DNA of 64,000 nt, taken from positions 2,728,001 through 2,792,000 of the forward strand of contig NC_083393.1 of assembly GCF_030864355.1 (NCBI RefSeq). The letters run 5' to 3'. Under the pieces are notes generated by a model that was not told the DNA's origin, searched no databases, and saw only the letters and a program-made list of their open reading frames with translations. Of this stretch, positions 1 through 9,675 are shown piece after piece (position 1 is the stretch's first letter; each line of letters opens with the position of its first letter). The position numbers and the translations under genes were made by a program. This stretch comes from Cutaneotrichosporon cavernicola (lineage: Eukaryota; Basidiomycota; Tremellomycetes; Trichosporonales; Trichosporonaceae).

Positions 1-111
1 CTGCGATTCGTCGTTTTCGAACCGGCGGGCACGGAAGAGACCAGCGTACTGCCCCTGCAAGTCGTTGAGGAAGGCAAGGTGCGCTGCACCCATGGCGTAG
101 CGTCCACACAT
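1..111 (-). CDS. SRAP-domain protein (HMCES/YedK type), N-terminal part only
   Basis: The reading frame runs off the left edge of the window; only the first 37 residues are present. They begin MCGRYAMGAAHLAF, the hallmark of the SRAP family. There Cys2, exposed after removal of the initiator Met, forms a covalent thiazolidine crosslink with abasic sites in single-stranded DNA, protecting them during replication. The Cys2-Gly-Arg-Tyr start fixes the initiation codon, since the family needs Cys at position 2. The downstream active-site residues (the Asn, Glu and His of the family) lie outside the window and cannot be checked. The gene is divergent from the HSP12-like gene and shares its 388-bp upstream region, so stress-responsive expression is possible but is inference. 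Confidence 0.85.
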   Translation of the reverse strand, partial: MCGRYAMGAAHLAFLNDLQGQYAGLFRARRFENDESQ

Positions 112-222
112 TGTAATTGATAAGATGAAGAAGACAACATTCCTTGAACGCGACAGTACAGTCACCCAGGACAGAGCGGAGAGTGGACATGTCCGTGGTG
201 ACTCACGTGGTGCACATGGCGA

Positions 223-239
223 TGACGTCAGTGACGTCA
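223..239. promoter_or_regulatory. Two adjacent CRE/ATF palindromes
   Basis: Two perfect copies of the 8-bp palindrome TGACGTCA lie at 223-230 and 232-239, one base apart. This is the consensus site for CREB/ATF bZIP dimers; in fission yeast Atf1-type factors drive stress genes including the HSP12 relative hsp9. The site lies about 170 bp upstream of the TATA element and could serve both flanking genes. Binding by an Atf1-like factor is inference. Confidence 0.65.
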
Positions 240-404
240 CTTGAATAATGGAGCTCCACACGCTCGATCACCTCGGAGATGGAGTTCATGATGGACATGC
301 ACCACAGGTACCACCAGTAGCACGACTCTGCCCGCTCCGCCCGCCCCGCAGCGACCGCGGAAGGTCTCCTATGCAGCGAGGTGGCAAACTCTCCTCGCAC
401 TGCA

Positions 405-410
405 TATATA
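405..410 (+). promoter_or_regulatory. TATA element of the HSP12-like gene
   Basis: TATATA within GCATATATAGACC lies 90 bp upstream of the HSP12 start codon. A strong TATA box fits the inducible behaviour known for HSP12 genes. Confidence 0.6.
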
Positions 411-440
411 GACCGTCCCAACTTGACTTTGTCTTTCAAC

Positions 441-494
441 TCTCTACTCTACTCATCTTCTCTACTCTACTCATCTTCTCTACTCTACTCATCT
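441..494 (+). repeat. 18-bp x3 perfect tandem repeat in the HSP12 leader
   Basis: Three exact copies of TCTCTACTCTACTCATCT occupy 441-458, 459-476 and 477-494, ending six bases before the start codon, so they form most of the likely 5' untranslated leader. The unit is pyrimidine-rich and lacks ATG. Confidence 0.95.
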
Positions 495-499
495 AAACA

Positions 500-750
500 A
501 TGACCGACCACGGCCGCCGCGACTTAAGCGACAAGGTAGATATCTGCCTCCGTTTCAGACCACACTAACCCAGATCGCTGCCAAGCTCAAGCCCGAGAGC
601 CGCAAGACTGTTGCCGAGAGTACTGGCGACAAGGTTGCGGGCAAGCTGGACGCGGCCGCAAGCCGCATGCAGCCGCAACACCACAAGAGCGTCGGCCAGA
701 AGATCAGTGATGCGTTCACCAGGGACACGTCGAACCGGCGCGTCGTTTAA
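500..750 (+). CDS. HSP12: HSP9/HSP12 family stress protein
   Basis: Two exons, 500-535 and 574-750, give 70 residues; the 38-nt intron has a CACTAAC branch site. The protein starts MTDHGRRDLSDK and continues with KLKPESRKTVAEST, DKVAGKLDA and a QP..HKSVGQKISDAFTR segment, matching the order of the HSP12 family (MSD.GRK.F.DK, ..PDSQKS, D..AG, QP..KS..QK). These small hydrophilic proteins are disordered in solution, become helical on membranes, and stabilise the plasma membrane under heat, osmotic and stationary-phase stress. The other possible acceptor (557) would put exon 2 out of frame. The stop codon lies inside the first unit of a 3' tandem repeat. Confidence 0.88.
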
Positions 751-861
751 GACGGAGATATGCAGATGTAATCGTTTAAGACGGGAGATATGCAGATGTA
801 ATCGTTTAAGAAGGAGATATGCAGATGAAATCGTTTAAGAAGGAGATATGCAGATGAAATC
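745..861 (+). repeat. 29/30-bp x4 tandem repeat starting in the HSP12 stop codon region
   Basis: Four units start with GTTTAAGA and contain GAGATATGCAGATG: 745-773 (29 bp), 774-803 (30 bp, one extra G), 804-832 and 833-861 (29 bp each). Units 1 and 2 end TGTAATC, units 3 and 4 end TGAAATC, suggesting stepwise duplication. The first unit includes the Val codon and TAA stop of the HSP12 gene, so the array forms its 3' untranslated region. Confidence 0.95.
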
Positions 862-1540
862 TTGAACAAGCACAAGTAGAGTGCGGGACTTTTGTGCGGG
901 TTGTGCGAGATAGCCGGGGCTTTGCCGGGATGATTACCGCTTGTGGGTCAAAGTTACCCTGAGTTTGCTTTGAGCTGTGTATTTTCAGCCCACTTTTACA
1001 GAGCCGGCCGTCTTAAAGTTGGAGATTGCCCGCAAATAAGCCGCGCAAACTACCGCATCACCCGCAACATGTGTGCAGCATGTGCAGAGAACAGAGAACG
1101 TGCGGGGGCTGCGTGCGGGAACTCTCATTGTTCCATGCCAATCCTCAAAGTGACAGCCGACTGGCGCTTTGACTTTGACAAACTTTGACCACCGGTGTTT
1201 AACGCTGATCACAAAGGACCAAACCCCCGTCCACCGTCCATCGCGCATCGTCCCTCTCAACCTCCCCAGTCTGGACTGCATCAGCTGACGCCATCTCCGT
1301 TCACAACGGCTAACAAGCCCCTCCATACCTCACTCATCGCACAAACTGGGGTTTGACAAGATCCAGGCGCTTATCCGATGGCTGTTAGGTATAGCCTACC
1401 TACATCCCTGGGCTCTCACACTCCACACCACACCAGCATTCCACTAGCGATCTGCACCCTTCCTTGCTCCAGTCACCACTCACCATAAGTAGTCCTACCC
1501 CACCGACGTTTTCTCCACATCTCCTCTCTCCGCATTCATC
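862..1540. other. Intergenic region upstream of the sugar transporter
   Basis: No credible gene on either strand. It contains three closely spaced TTTGAC hexamers near 1167-1190 and a pyrimidine/adenine-rich stretch (about 1410-1540) that probably includes the transporter 5' leader. I see no clear TATA box. Confidence 0.5.
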
Positions 1541-3246
1541 ATGGAGTACACGACTGCCGAGATTGCCTCGCACACAAAGCCCGCCCTCATCAACTATGTC
1601 GCGGCCATCTTTGCCGCAATCGGCTCCTTTCTCTTTGGATATGTACATGCTCTCAAAGCTATAAGCTAACAACAGGACTCTGGCATTGTCGGCAGTGTCA
1701 TCAGCGACGGCTACGTCCACTTTTGGAGCTACTTCAACCCGAGTGACAGTGTAAAGGGCGCCATCGTGAGCGTGTTCGCTGGCGGTGCATTCTGTGAGTT
1801 GGGACAAGCCAAAGGAGCTAACAATAGTCGGAGCACTCGTCGCCGGTCAGACCGCCAACCGCTTTGGCCGCAAGCGTACCATCCAACTCGGATCGCTCAT
1901 CGCCATCATTGGCTGTACTATCCAGACCGCTGCTGTCAACAGCGCCATGCTCATCGTTGGCCGCCTCATCGCAGGTCTCTCCATTGGAGTTTTGTCCATG
2001 ATTGTGCCGCTGTACCAGGCCGAGCTTTCGCCACCTCACGCCCGCGGCCTGCTCTCGGGATGGACGCAGCTCATGATTTCCGCAGGCTTCTTCACTGCCA
2101 ACTGGGTCGGCTACGGCTGTGAGAAGATCAACGGCCAGGCCCAGTTCCGCGTTCCTCTCGGCCTCCAGATTGTCCCCGCCGTCCTACTTCTTGTGTATGT
2201 TTTTACCTTACTTTTCTTTTTTCACTGACGACAGGGGCATGTTCGTTCTTCCTTACTCGCCACGCTGGCTTGCATCGGTCGGGCGCACTGACGAGGCTCG
2301 CGAGACCCTCATCCGCTTACATGGAGGGCGTAAGAATGCTCGTATGGACGTGGTCGAGGCCGAGGTTCAGAAGATGCTCGTCCAGATCGAGTGGGAACGC
2401 GACAACGTCAGCACAAACTATCTCGACCTCGTGCGCACCCGCCCCAATCTTCACCGCACACTTTGTGGTGTTCTTGTCCAGGCCATGTGTCAGTGGACTG
2501 GTGTCAACGTCAACAACTACTACTTCTCGACCATCTACGGTATGCTCGGCTTCAGCGGACGTCAGCAGCTCATGATCTCGGGCATCTCGGGTGCTTGGGG
2601 CATGCTTGTCACTTGGATCTTCATCACGTTCCTCGTCGACCGCATTGGGTGAGCTATCATATTCCTGTTCAAGCTGACGACAGTCGTCGCAAGCCTCTGA
2701 TTATCGGTTCGGCCCTCCTCGCCGTCTGCATGGCTTTGCAGACTGGTACGAATGCGTCGTTCTCCGAAGCCGCATCGCGCGGTGAAAAGTACTCGAATAA
2801 GAGCATGGGCATTGCTGGCATTTGGGCCGTGTTCATGTTCTCGTGGTGCTTCTCGTGGAGTTTTGGCCCCGTGTCCTGGATCTACCAATCTGAAATCTTC
2901 CCCATGCACATGCGCGCACTTGGTGCTAGTGTGTCGACCGCGTCCAACTGGCTCAACAACGTCATCATCGCCCAGATCACTCCCATCGCATTCAGCGCCA
3001 TCGGCTACAGGTACTTTATTGTTTACGTCGCCACGTGCCTCAGCAACACGGTCATCTGCTACTTGCTCTTCCCCGAGACTAAGAACAAGACGCTCGAGGA
3101 GATCGGACTGCTCTTTGTGAGTTGGAGGAAACGCGACACGACAAAGCTAACAACAGGGCGACAAGGACGTGTCCAACCACCTCCCGCCGACCGAGTTGGA
3201 GAAGCAGGAGAGCAAGCACTCTGTCCAGCATTCTGAAAACGCCTGA
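1541..3246 (+). CDS. MFS sugar (hexose-type) transporter
   Basis: Six exons (1541-1642, 1676-1793, 1828-2194, 2235-2648, 2684-3116, 3157-3246) sum to 507 residues, a normal length for the family. Sugar-porter signatures appear in order: FLFGYDSG in TM1, NRFGRKRT after TM2, GRLIAGLSIGVLS with PLYQAELSPPHARG, the SPRWL motif before the central loop, DRIGRRKP, and PETKNKTLEEI after TM12. Twelve membrane segments are expected, with a short hydrophilic tail. The protein should be a plasma-membrane proton symporter or facilitator of sugars; the substrate cannot be read from the sequence. It is convergent with the peroxidase gene. All introns are 33-41 nt. Confidence 0.93.
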
Positions 3247-3359
3247 TTGTGCAGCACGGACAGGGTGTGGGAATAGTGTAGTTGCCTATGTTTTGTTTTG
3301 TTTTGTTTTGTTGGCCTCGGTCGCGACTGACTCAACTCTTGCCCTCGGATCCACGGAGC

Positions 3360-3405
3360 AGCTTATTCACAATCTACAGCGCAGCTTATTCATAATCTAC
3401 AGCGC
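3360..3405. repeat. 23-bp x2 direct repeat at the 3' end of the peroxidase gene
   Basis: AGCTTATTCAYAATCTACAGCGC occurs at 3360-3382 and 3383-3405 with one mismatch (C/T). The inner copy contains the last codons and stop of the minus-strand peroxidase gene, so the outer copy is a duplicated gene terminus. Confidence 0.95.
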
Positions 3406-3967
3406 AGCCTCGACGTCGGCGACCTTGGTCGACCGCGCCGGGAACCACGTAATCTTGCCTCCGGGCTTGACGAGGAATTTTGAAAAGTTCTGCTGTCAGC
3501 TCTTTCTCTTTCTCTGTTTCTCACCCAGTCAATATCATGCACAGGCGGCTCCGAGTGACTCTTGAGGTACTGATAAAGCGGTGTCGCCTGTGGCCCATTC
3601 ACGTCGCCCTTGCGCGCAATAGGGAACGTGACCCCATATTTCATCTGGCAGAACTGGAGGATCTCGTCGTCCGTTCCCGGCTCCTGTGCCTTGAACTGGT
3701 CATTAGGCCATTAGTTTGCTGACAGTCAACATACCTGGTTACAAGGCTGGCCAACAATCTCGAGCTGGGGATAATTGTCGCTCAGGGCCTGCAGGTCCTT
3801 GTACTGCGGAGTGAGGCCGCAGCGGCTCGCGACGTTGACGATGAGAATGTTCTTGTCCTTGTAATCAGCGAGCTTGAGCTCGCCCTTGGACGTTTCGAGC
3901 TGGTGTTAGGGTGGGGGGTGGGGGGTGTGGGTGTCCCGCTCACAGAGTAAGAGTACACGTCGGACAT
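3397..3967 (-). CDS. Glutathione peroxidase-like thiol peroxidase (GPX3/HYR1 type)
   Basis: Four exons (3967-3944, 3899-3735, 3695-3525, 3489-3397) give 150 residues. Family motifs are NVASRCGLTPQY with the peroxidatic Cys, GQPCNQF, EPGTDDEILQFCQ with the candidate resolving Cys, YGVTFPIARKGDVNG, and DWNFSKFLV with the conserved Trp-Asn-Phe. A cysteine rather than selenocysteine, together with the second Cys in the FCQ segment, marks the fungal type. This type takes electrons from thioredoxin and acts as a hydroperoxide sensor for AP-1-like factors. There is no obvious targeting sequence, so it is probably cytosolic. The GQPCNQ segment differs from the more usual GFPCNQ. The gene is divergent from SEC61-beta. 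Confidence 0.93.
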
Positions 3968-3979
3968 GGTGCGCGTGAC

Positions 3980-4014
3980 GCGAGATGGACGAAGAAGGCG
4001 AGATGGACGAAGAA
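3980..4014. repeat. 17-bp x2 direct repeat in the peroxidase 5' leader
   Basis: GCGAGATGGACGAAGAA occurs at 3980-3996 and 3998-4014, one base apart, just upstream of the minus-strand peroxidase start and inside its probable leader. On the transcript it reads as a pyrimidine-rich repeat without ATG. Confidence 0.9.
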
Positions 4015-4262
4015 TGGCGACTAGTAGACAAGTCAGAGGGGCATGAAGAGGTGCATGAAGGGGTCGTCGGACGGAGGTGGGCGACTATCCCAGCGCGCGT
4101 CATCCTCGGCCCACTCGCGGCATGAATAACAACGAGGCCGACCCAGACGACCCAGAAAAGGCCATCTGATCCCGCCACCACGCGACATTATTCGACCCCC
4201 CACCACCCCGCCACGTCCCGCATCTCCATCGACTTACCCCTTCATCCTCACACACCATCACA

Positions 4263-4813
4263 ATGGTAAGTCTCCTGAAGAGACAGACAGACCTGACGCC
4301 AGGCCGACGTCAAGCGCCCCACTTCGCCGCCCACCGCGTCCGGCTCGGCATTCGCCGTCGCGCGGCCCCATGGCGCCAATGCTGTCCGGTGAGTTGTTGG
4401 TGCTGGTTTTTTGGTGGTGGTGGTCTGGTGTTGGTGTTTGTTTTTGTTTGGTCGTGGGTGTGGTCTGGCCGTCGTTGTCGTGTGCTGATGCTCTACTCCG
4501 CACCATCCTCTCTCAATGCTCGATGCTCGCCTCCTCACGCCCTATCCACAGTCGCCGCGCACCCGCCGCGCCCCGCCCAACGTCGGCGCGTGCCGCCGGC
4601 GCAGGTGGTTCCAGCAACACCATGCTCAAGCTCTACACCGACTCTGGCGACGTCGGCCTCAAGGTGTGAGTAGAGTGTTTCGTCGACCTCGACCTCGTTG
4701 GCAACTCTAACCCCAGCGACCCCTTCGTGGTCATCGTCCTCGCACTCTCGTTTATCGCCTCCATCTTCTTCCTGCACATCGCCGCCAAGATTGTGCGCGT
4801 CTTCACGAGCTAG
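4263..4813 (+). CDS. SBH1: Protein translocation complex subunit Sec61-beta (Sbh1)
   Basis: Four exons (4263-4265, 4303-4388, 4552-4665, 4717-4813) give 99 residues. The first exon is only the ATG codon. After a disordered Pro/Ala/Arg-rich N-terminus comes AGAGGSSNTMLKLYTD, the most conserved Sec61-beta block. GLKVDPFVVIVLALSFIAS follows, opening one C-terminal membrane helix (residues about 70-92), and the tail ends KIVRVFTS. It is a tail-anchored ER protein that binds the Sec61/SecY channel and assists co-translational translocation. The 163-nt second intron is rich in GT and long for this window. The gene ends 100 bp from the convergent ATG9 gene. Confidence 0.95.
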
Positions 4814-4913
4814 ATGTGGGTTGTACATGCATTCGTTCGATACTAGGTTACGTGTACAACGGTTCAAAACACTGCTTCCGAGACCCCACTTCTACTTAGT
4901 CTAATCGACAAAG

Positions 4914-7900
4914 CTAACGGTTCATCACCTGCTGCAAAAGGATGCCGGCGCCGCGCAGCAGTCCTCGGTCGCCCTCTGGCACGCTGTCGTCGACATCCAC
5001 ACGCCGGTTCCAACCCATGGCTTCGGCCTCGCCGTCATCTTCGTTGCTCTCCGCCATCGTCGCCAGTGGCACAGGAGGTTGCACAACACCAGGGAGAGTG
5101 TGCCACCTTGTCTCGGGAGATCTGGAGGGAGGTGAGCGGAGGATCTTGCTCGGGTGTACGCCCAGACCCAGTCCCCTGCCGCCGTGGTACATCGAACCAC
5201 CAGCACGGGTTGCCGGCTGGCCGCCATGTGGGTCAGCTGCCATGAGACGGTCCAGGAAGACAGACGAAGCTGGGTCACTGGGCTGCCAGTCTGGGTTCGT
5301 CGCCTTGAAGTGTAAGAAGCTCTTCTCCATCTTGTAATCGTTTACGTTGCGGGAAGATGGGGGCGGGGCAGAGGTTGCGGGGCGTGTACTCAAACGCCGC
5401 CCGAGCCCCGCAGCTGGAGCCTCCTCAATCGCCGCTGCAGCCGCAGCCGCCTCAGGCCCAATGTTGCCAGGCCGATGGAAGTCGAAGACCGCAAACGAGC
5501 AGACAAAGCCCAGGTCCTCGACGTGCACAGTGAACTCTCGGAAAAAGTCGATGATCGCGCCGCTCGATGGCGCCAAGCTGAACCAGAGGATGAAGGGTGT
5601 GAGGAGCACCGAGACTATCTCCTGTACGAATATCATGACTTTGAGCGCAAAGAGCTGGCCAAAGTCCACCAGGACCGCTGGTGAGTGCAGCTTGCCCTCC
5701 CACTCGTGCGGAAGGTAGTGCGTATACCGCACCACCTCGCGCATAAGGTACTCAGGGTCAAAGACCAGCGTGTCCTCTGGGATCATGCCCCGCGCGACCG
5801 CCATGATGATCCCGAAGATACCGAGGTAGAAGACAATCGAGCGGTGCGGCGTGATCTCAAAGTTCAGTGCCAAGTCGGTGTCGAGGATGGACACGACAGC
5901 GAGAACGGCAGCAAACGCGCCAGCAACGAAGGCAACGAAACTGGTGTCAGCTGAGCATAAGCCGTGGTCAGCTCACCGCATGATCAGCGCTGTGCGTTCC
6001 TTGGGGAACTGGTCGATGTATTCCTTGGCAATGGGATAACTCTGGTTAAGGCGGCGTTCAAAGAGGTGAGGAAGCTCGTTGAACTCGCGGAACTTCCACT
6101 GTGCGTAGAGGGTGTACTGTCGTCCTCCCATTGATGACGGGTTCTTGTGGTACTCCTGGACGTTAGCGCAATGGATACTGCAAAGTGCTCACCTCAAAGT
6201 ACCGGAAGAATGAGTAGACTAAGATGTACAGTACGATCACTGGCGCGAAGAGGAGGTTGAGCAGGCCCGCGAGGACGAAGCGACGCTGGAGGCTGATGTC
6301 AGCTGGGAAGAAATCGCACAAGCTCACCTTGTCACAAGATCCCTGCGGCCTTTGCCGTGTACGACCTCCTTGCGCACCTCGCCAGTGGGCCCGAAGACGA
6401 ACGAGAACAAGGACACCCGGAGGTTGTGCTCGAGCGCGAGCGTGAGAACGTTGCCCCCGAAAGTGAGGTGCTGCATCTCCTCGGTGCCCGTAGTCTTGGG
6501 GAGGGTGGCCTGCGGTGGCCCACTTAGGAATGAAGGCGGAATGATCTTTCGCATCGACGCAGGGACGGGGATGCGGACGCGTAAGTCTAACAGGTCTTTG
6601 TTGAAGAGCGCGATGAGGTAGTTTTCCTGCCGCATGACGCGGCTGCTGTCAGCTTCAGACCACCACGGGAGCTTACTTGGCGATGTCGTGAGCGTCGAGC
6701 TTGGCCTTGGGCTCGGCGCGGCCAACCATCGTGGCGAGCGCATTCGCACCACCGTTCGACAGAGACGTAACCGGGTTGTCCTTCTTGACCTCGTTTACAA
6801 GGTGCACAATTGTGGGCCATGGCATGGTCTGGATATCGGACTGGTGTCAGCTTGAGCACGGTGCCTATCAGCTCACATCTTGGACGCCCAGGAGGTGGGT
6901 GTAGAAGCGCCAGAGTGCGTTGAGGCGTGGGATGTTCCGGATGAAGAAGAGGAGGCGCAGAACGAAGAACGCACATCCCGAGATAAAGAAGACCCAGTGG
7001 AAGAACCCGCCGCTAGCTGTCAGCTGGTCAACACATTGTCAGCTCACCGGGCCATACACTGGTTCACGAGCACGTCGTTGAGTCGCCCGTGCTCGCCAAA
7101 GTCGGAATGGAAGCTGAGCAGCTTCCCATAGTCGACACAGCTCGTGAGAAACTTGAAGAAGCCGATCACAAATCCGATCGTGCTGCCGTCAGCTTACCAA
7201 GCCACTACTACCTTACATGAGATTGAGCACCTGAGCGAGCACGATGCACCAGTACCCCTTGTTCTTGTAGTACTCGTATACTTCCTGGAGGAAAGCATCC
7301 AAGTTGACGACATTCGCCCACGCCCACAGCGCCTGGTTGTAATCGCTCAACCCAGCCCTGCGGGGGTTCGCCGGCCGCGCACGGTCAGGCTCGCCAGACG
7401 GCACGGCATGGTACTTGTGTTTCCCCCTTCCTTTGAGCCGCCGGCTAGGACCTGGTGTGGGTGGTGTCTTTGGAGGCGCTGGCGGGTCCGAGGTAGTACT
7501 TGGCGTCGGGGTTTCGGTGGATGGGCTCTCGGTAGACGCGGTGGCGGTGGATGCAGTCGACTCGACGCGCTTCAAATCCTCTAAAGGAACCTTGACCACC
7601 TTGGTCCGTTCAGGCGAGGACTTGCGGCTAGTACTCGAGGAACTATTACTCGGCCGTCGTCTCCATGGTCCTGGGCTTGGGCTCGTAACTCTCCCCTTCC
7701 CCTTGATAGCGTTGGTCTGGAAGAGGAGTGAGGGCGGTGGTTCGTCGTCGCTACTCGTGTCGTCGGCGGGATTGCGGCCAAAGGGCGAACGCGGTGTAGG
7801 CGTCGGCGAGGTGGGGGGCGACCTAACAGTGTCACTCTGCAGTTCGCGGAGGAGCTCGTTGCTGGGCGAGTCGAGCGGGTCGCGGGACCGTTCACGCGAT

Positions 7901-7989
7901 TGAGACCTATCGCGAGGGTAGGATGACTGCGCGACGGACGCGTACGGGTTGAGGAGGTTGAGAAGGGAGTTGGCAGGTGGGCTTGACAT
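4914..7989 (-). CDS. ATG9: Autophagy lipid scramblase Atg9
   Basis: A multi-exon gene of roughly 900 residues. Residues 1 to about 210 are disordered and Ser/Pro/Arg-rich. The core begins at [16 protein letters not shown] and includes membrane segments such as [18 protein letters not shown] and [17 protein letters not shown]. The strongest signature is [21 protein letters not shown], nearly identical to the family block around (I)MRxENYLIAxxNK. Later blocks are [59 protein letters not shown] and [16 protein letters not shown]. Atg9 vesicles seed the autophagosome, and the trimer scrambles lipids. Introns are short, most ending in CTGACxxCAG-like acceptors; I located about seven, so exact exon ends are approximate. 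It shares a 280-bp divergent promoter with RFC3. Confidence 0.95.
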
Positions 7990-8269
7990 TGTCGCCGCGT
8001 TGCTGTGCGGCGGTGGGTATGAATGTGGCGATAAGAGAGATAGATACACGCGGAGACGTACGAGACGCCAAGGGTGGACGGGTTTGGTGGCGAGTGTCAC
8101 CCCGCGGGGTCGTGGGTGGCAAATGACGCACCAAGCGGTGAGGTGTAGGCGTGCTTGAGTTTCATTTTTGGCGAGCCTGTTCAATTAGGCCTCCGACGCG
8201 TCGAGATGACCTTACAGTAGGTGACTGTACGCGTTGGATTGATTTCGCCTTGCCCATTCCCAATCAATC

Positions 8270-9619
8270 ATGACTGAAGCAATGGACATCGACGAGCCTG
8301 CTCCGGCACCGCGCCAAGTAAACGCAATGGCGGCGCTCATGGCCGGCGCCAAGGCCAAGGGCAAGCAGAAGGAGGAGGCGGTCGACCCGCGCGAGGGCTT
8401 GCCATGGTACGTCCTCACCTTCCCCCCCCCAGCTGGAACTGACAACAGGGTGGAGAAGTACCGGCCCGAGAGCTTGGACGACGTCGTATCTCATCATGAT
8501 ATTACCGCTACGCGTGAGCTAGACGAGTCTGCAGCTGACGACAGTGGACAAGTTCATCGAGACCGGACGGCTGCCGCACCTCCTCCTCTACGGGCCTCCA
8601 GGTATCCTCAATCAAGGGAGAGCTGACGGCAGGTACGGGCAAGACGTCCACCGTGCTGGCTCTCGCGCGGCGGTTGTACGGACCAATGTTTAGGAAGCAT
8701 ATCCTCGAGTTGAATGCGTCGGACGACCGTGGTATCGACGTCGTGCGTGACCAGATCAAGAGCTTTGCCGCCACCAAGGTGTTGTTCTCGTAAGTCAGAT
8801 GCCACCTCTTGCTCGATCTGTCACCCTAATCTCTAGGAAAGGCGGGTTCAAGCTCATCATCCTCGACGAGGCGGACATGATGACGCAGGCGGCGCAGGGC
8901 GCCCTCCGCCGTGTGATCGAGCAACATACCAAGAATGTGCGGTTTGCGATTCTGTGCAACTACGTGAACAAGATCACGCCGGCAATCCAGAGTCGATGCA
9001 CGCGATTCCGGTTCAGCCCGCTTCCGGAAAGCGAGGTCGCGCGCAAGGTCGATGACGTGGTGGAGAAGGAGGGGTGAGCTAGTCTTGTCAGATCGAGCTG
9101 ACCGCAGTGTGACAATTACGGCGGACGGACGAGCGGCGCTACTCAAGCTCGCACGCGGAGATATGCGCCGCGCGCTGAATGTGCTCCAGGCGTGTCATGC
9201 CGCGTACGACAACGTAGACGAGACGGCTGTGTACAACTGTACGGGCAACCCTCACCCAGAGGACATCCGGACGGTTGTGGAGAGTATGATGTCTGACGAG
9301 TTCGGGACGGCGTTTACTCGTCAGTTGATACATGAGACACAACTGACGACAGGTATCACTGCTCTCAAGGCAGAGAAGGGGCTTGCGCTACAGGACCTCG
9401 TTGCGGGCGCATACGACTTTCTCGAAACTGTCGAGCTACCAGTCCAGTCGCGCGTGTACCTTCTCGATCACCTGGGCCAAGCAGAGTGAGTTTCTGCTTG
9501 GATTACGCTGATGCAGACATCGCCTGTCGCTCGGCGGCTCGGAGAAGATGCAGCTCTCGGCGATCCTCGGCGCGTTCAAGGTCGCTGTCGAGCTGTCGCA
9601 GAAGAAGTCGCTCAAGTAG
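8270..9619 (+). CDS. RFC3: Replication factor C subunit 3 (clamp loader small subunit)
   Basis: A spliced AAA+ protein of about 355 residues. After a short N-terminal extension, [15 protein letters not shown] begins the clamp-loader core. Walker A GPPGTGKTST is split by an intron, followed by [19 protein letters not shown], Walker [11 protein letters not shown], sensor 1 [11 protein letters not shown], the SRC motif in QSRCTRFRF, and sensor 2 [11 protein letters not shown]. The [12 protein letters not shown] block and the QSRCTRFRF spacing match yeast Rfc3 (human RFC5) better than Rfc2 or Rfc4. It loads PCNA onto primed DNA as part of the RFC pentamer and alternative loaders. The last intron (9486-9516) is only 31 nt. 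It ends 56 bp from the convergent kinesin gene. Confidence 0.94.
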
Positions 9620-9675
9620 ATTTACTGTATATCCATGCACACTGTAACGTACACTCACACCATTACACTATTAAG

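Larger units (their letters stand above)
112..499. promoter_or_regulatory. Shared divergent promoter of the SRAP gene and HSP12-like gene
   Basis: This 388-bp region separates two divergently transcribed genes. Reading toward HSP12 it holds a pair of CRE palindromes, a TATA element and a triplicated pyrimidine-rich leader repeat, listed separately. No further coding sequence is evident. Confidence 0.7.

Noticed and set aside
804..861. AAGGAGATATG segments resembling a bacterial ribosome binding site (vector-like)
   Set aside because: They are part of a diverged fungal tandem repeat and have no open frame or vector flanks after them, so contamination or a bacterial gene is not supported.
745..861. 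CRISPR-like array
   Set aside because: Units abut directly without spacers and there are no cas genes; it is a simple tandem repeat in a eukaryotic 3' untranslated region.
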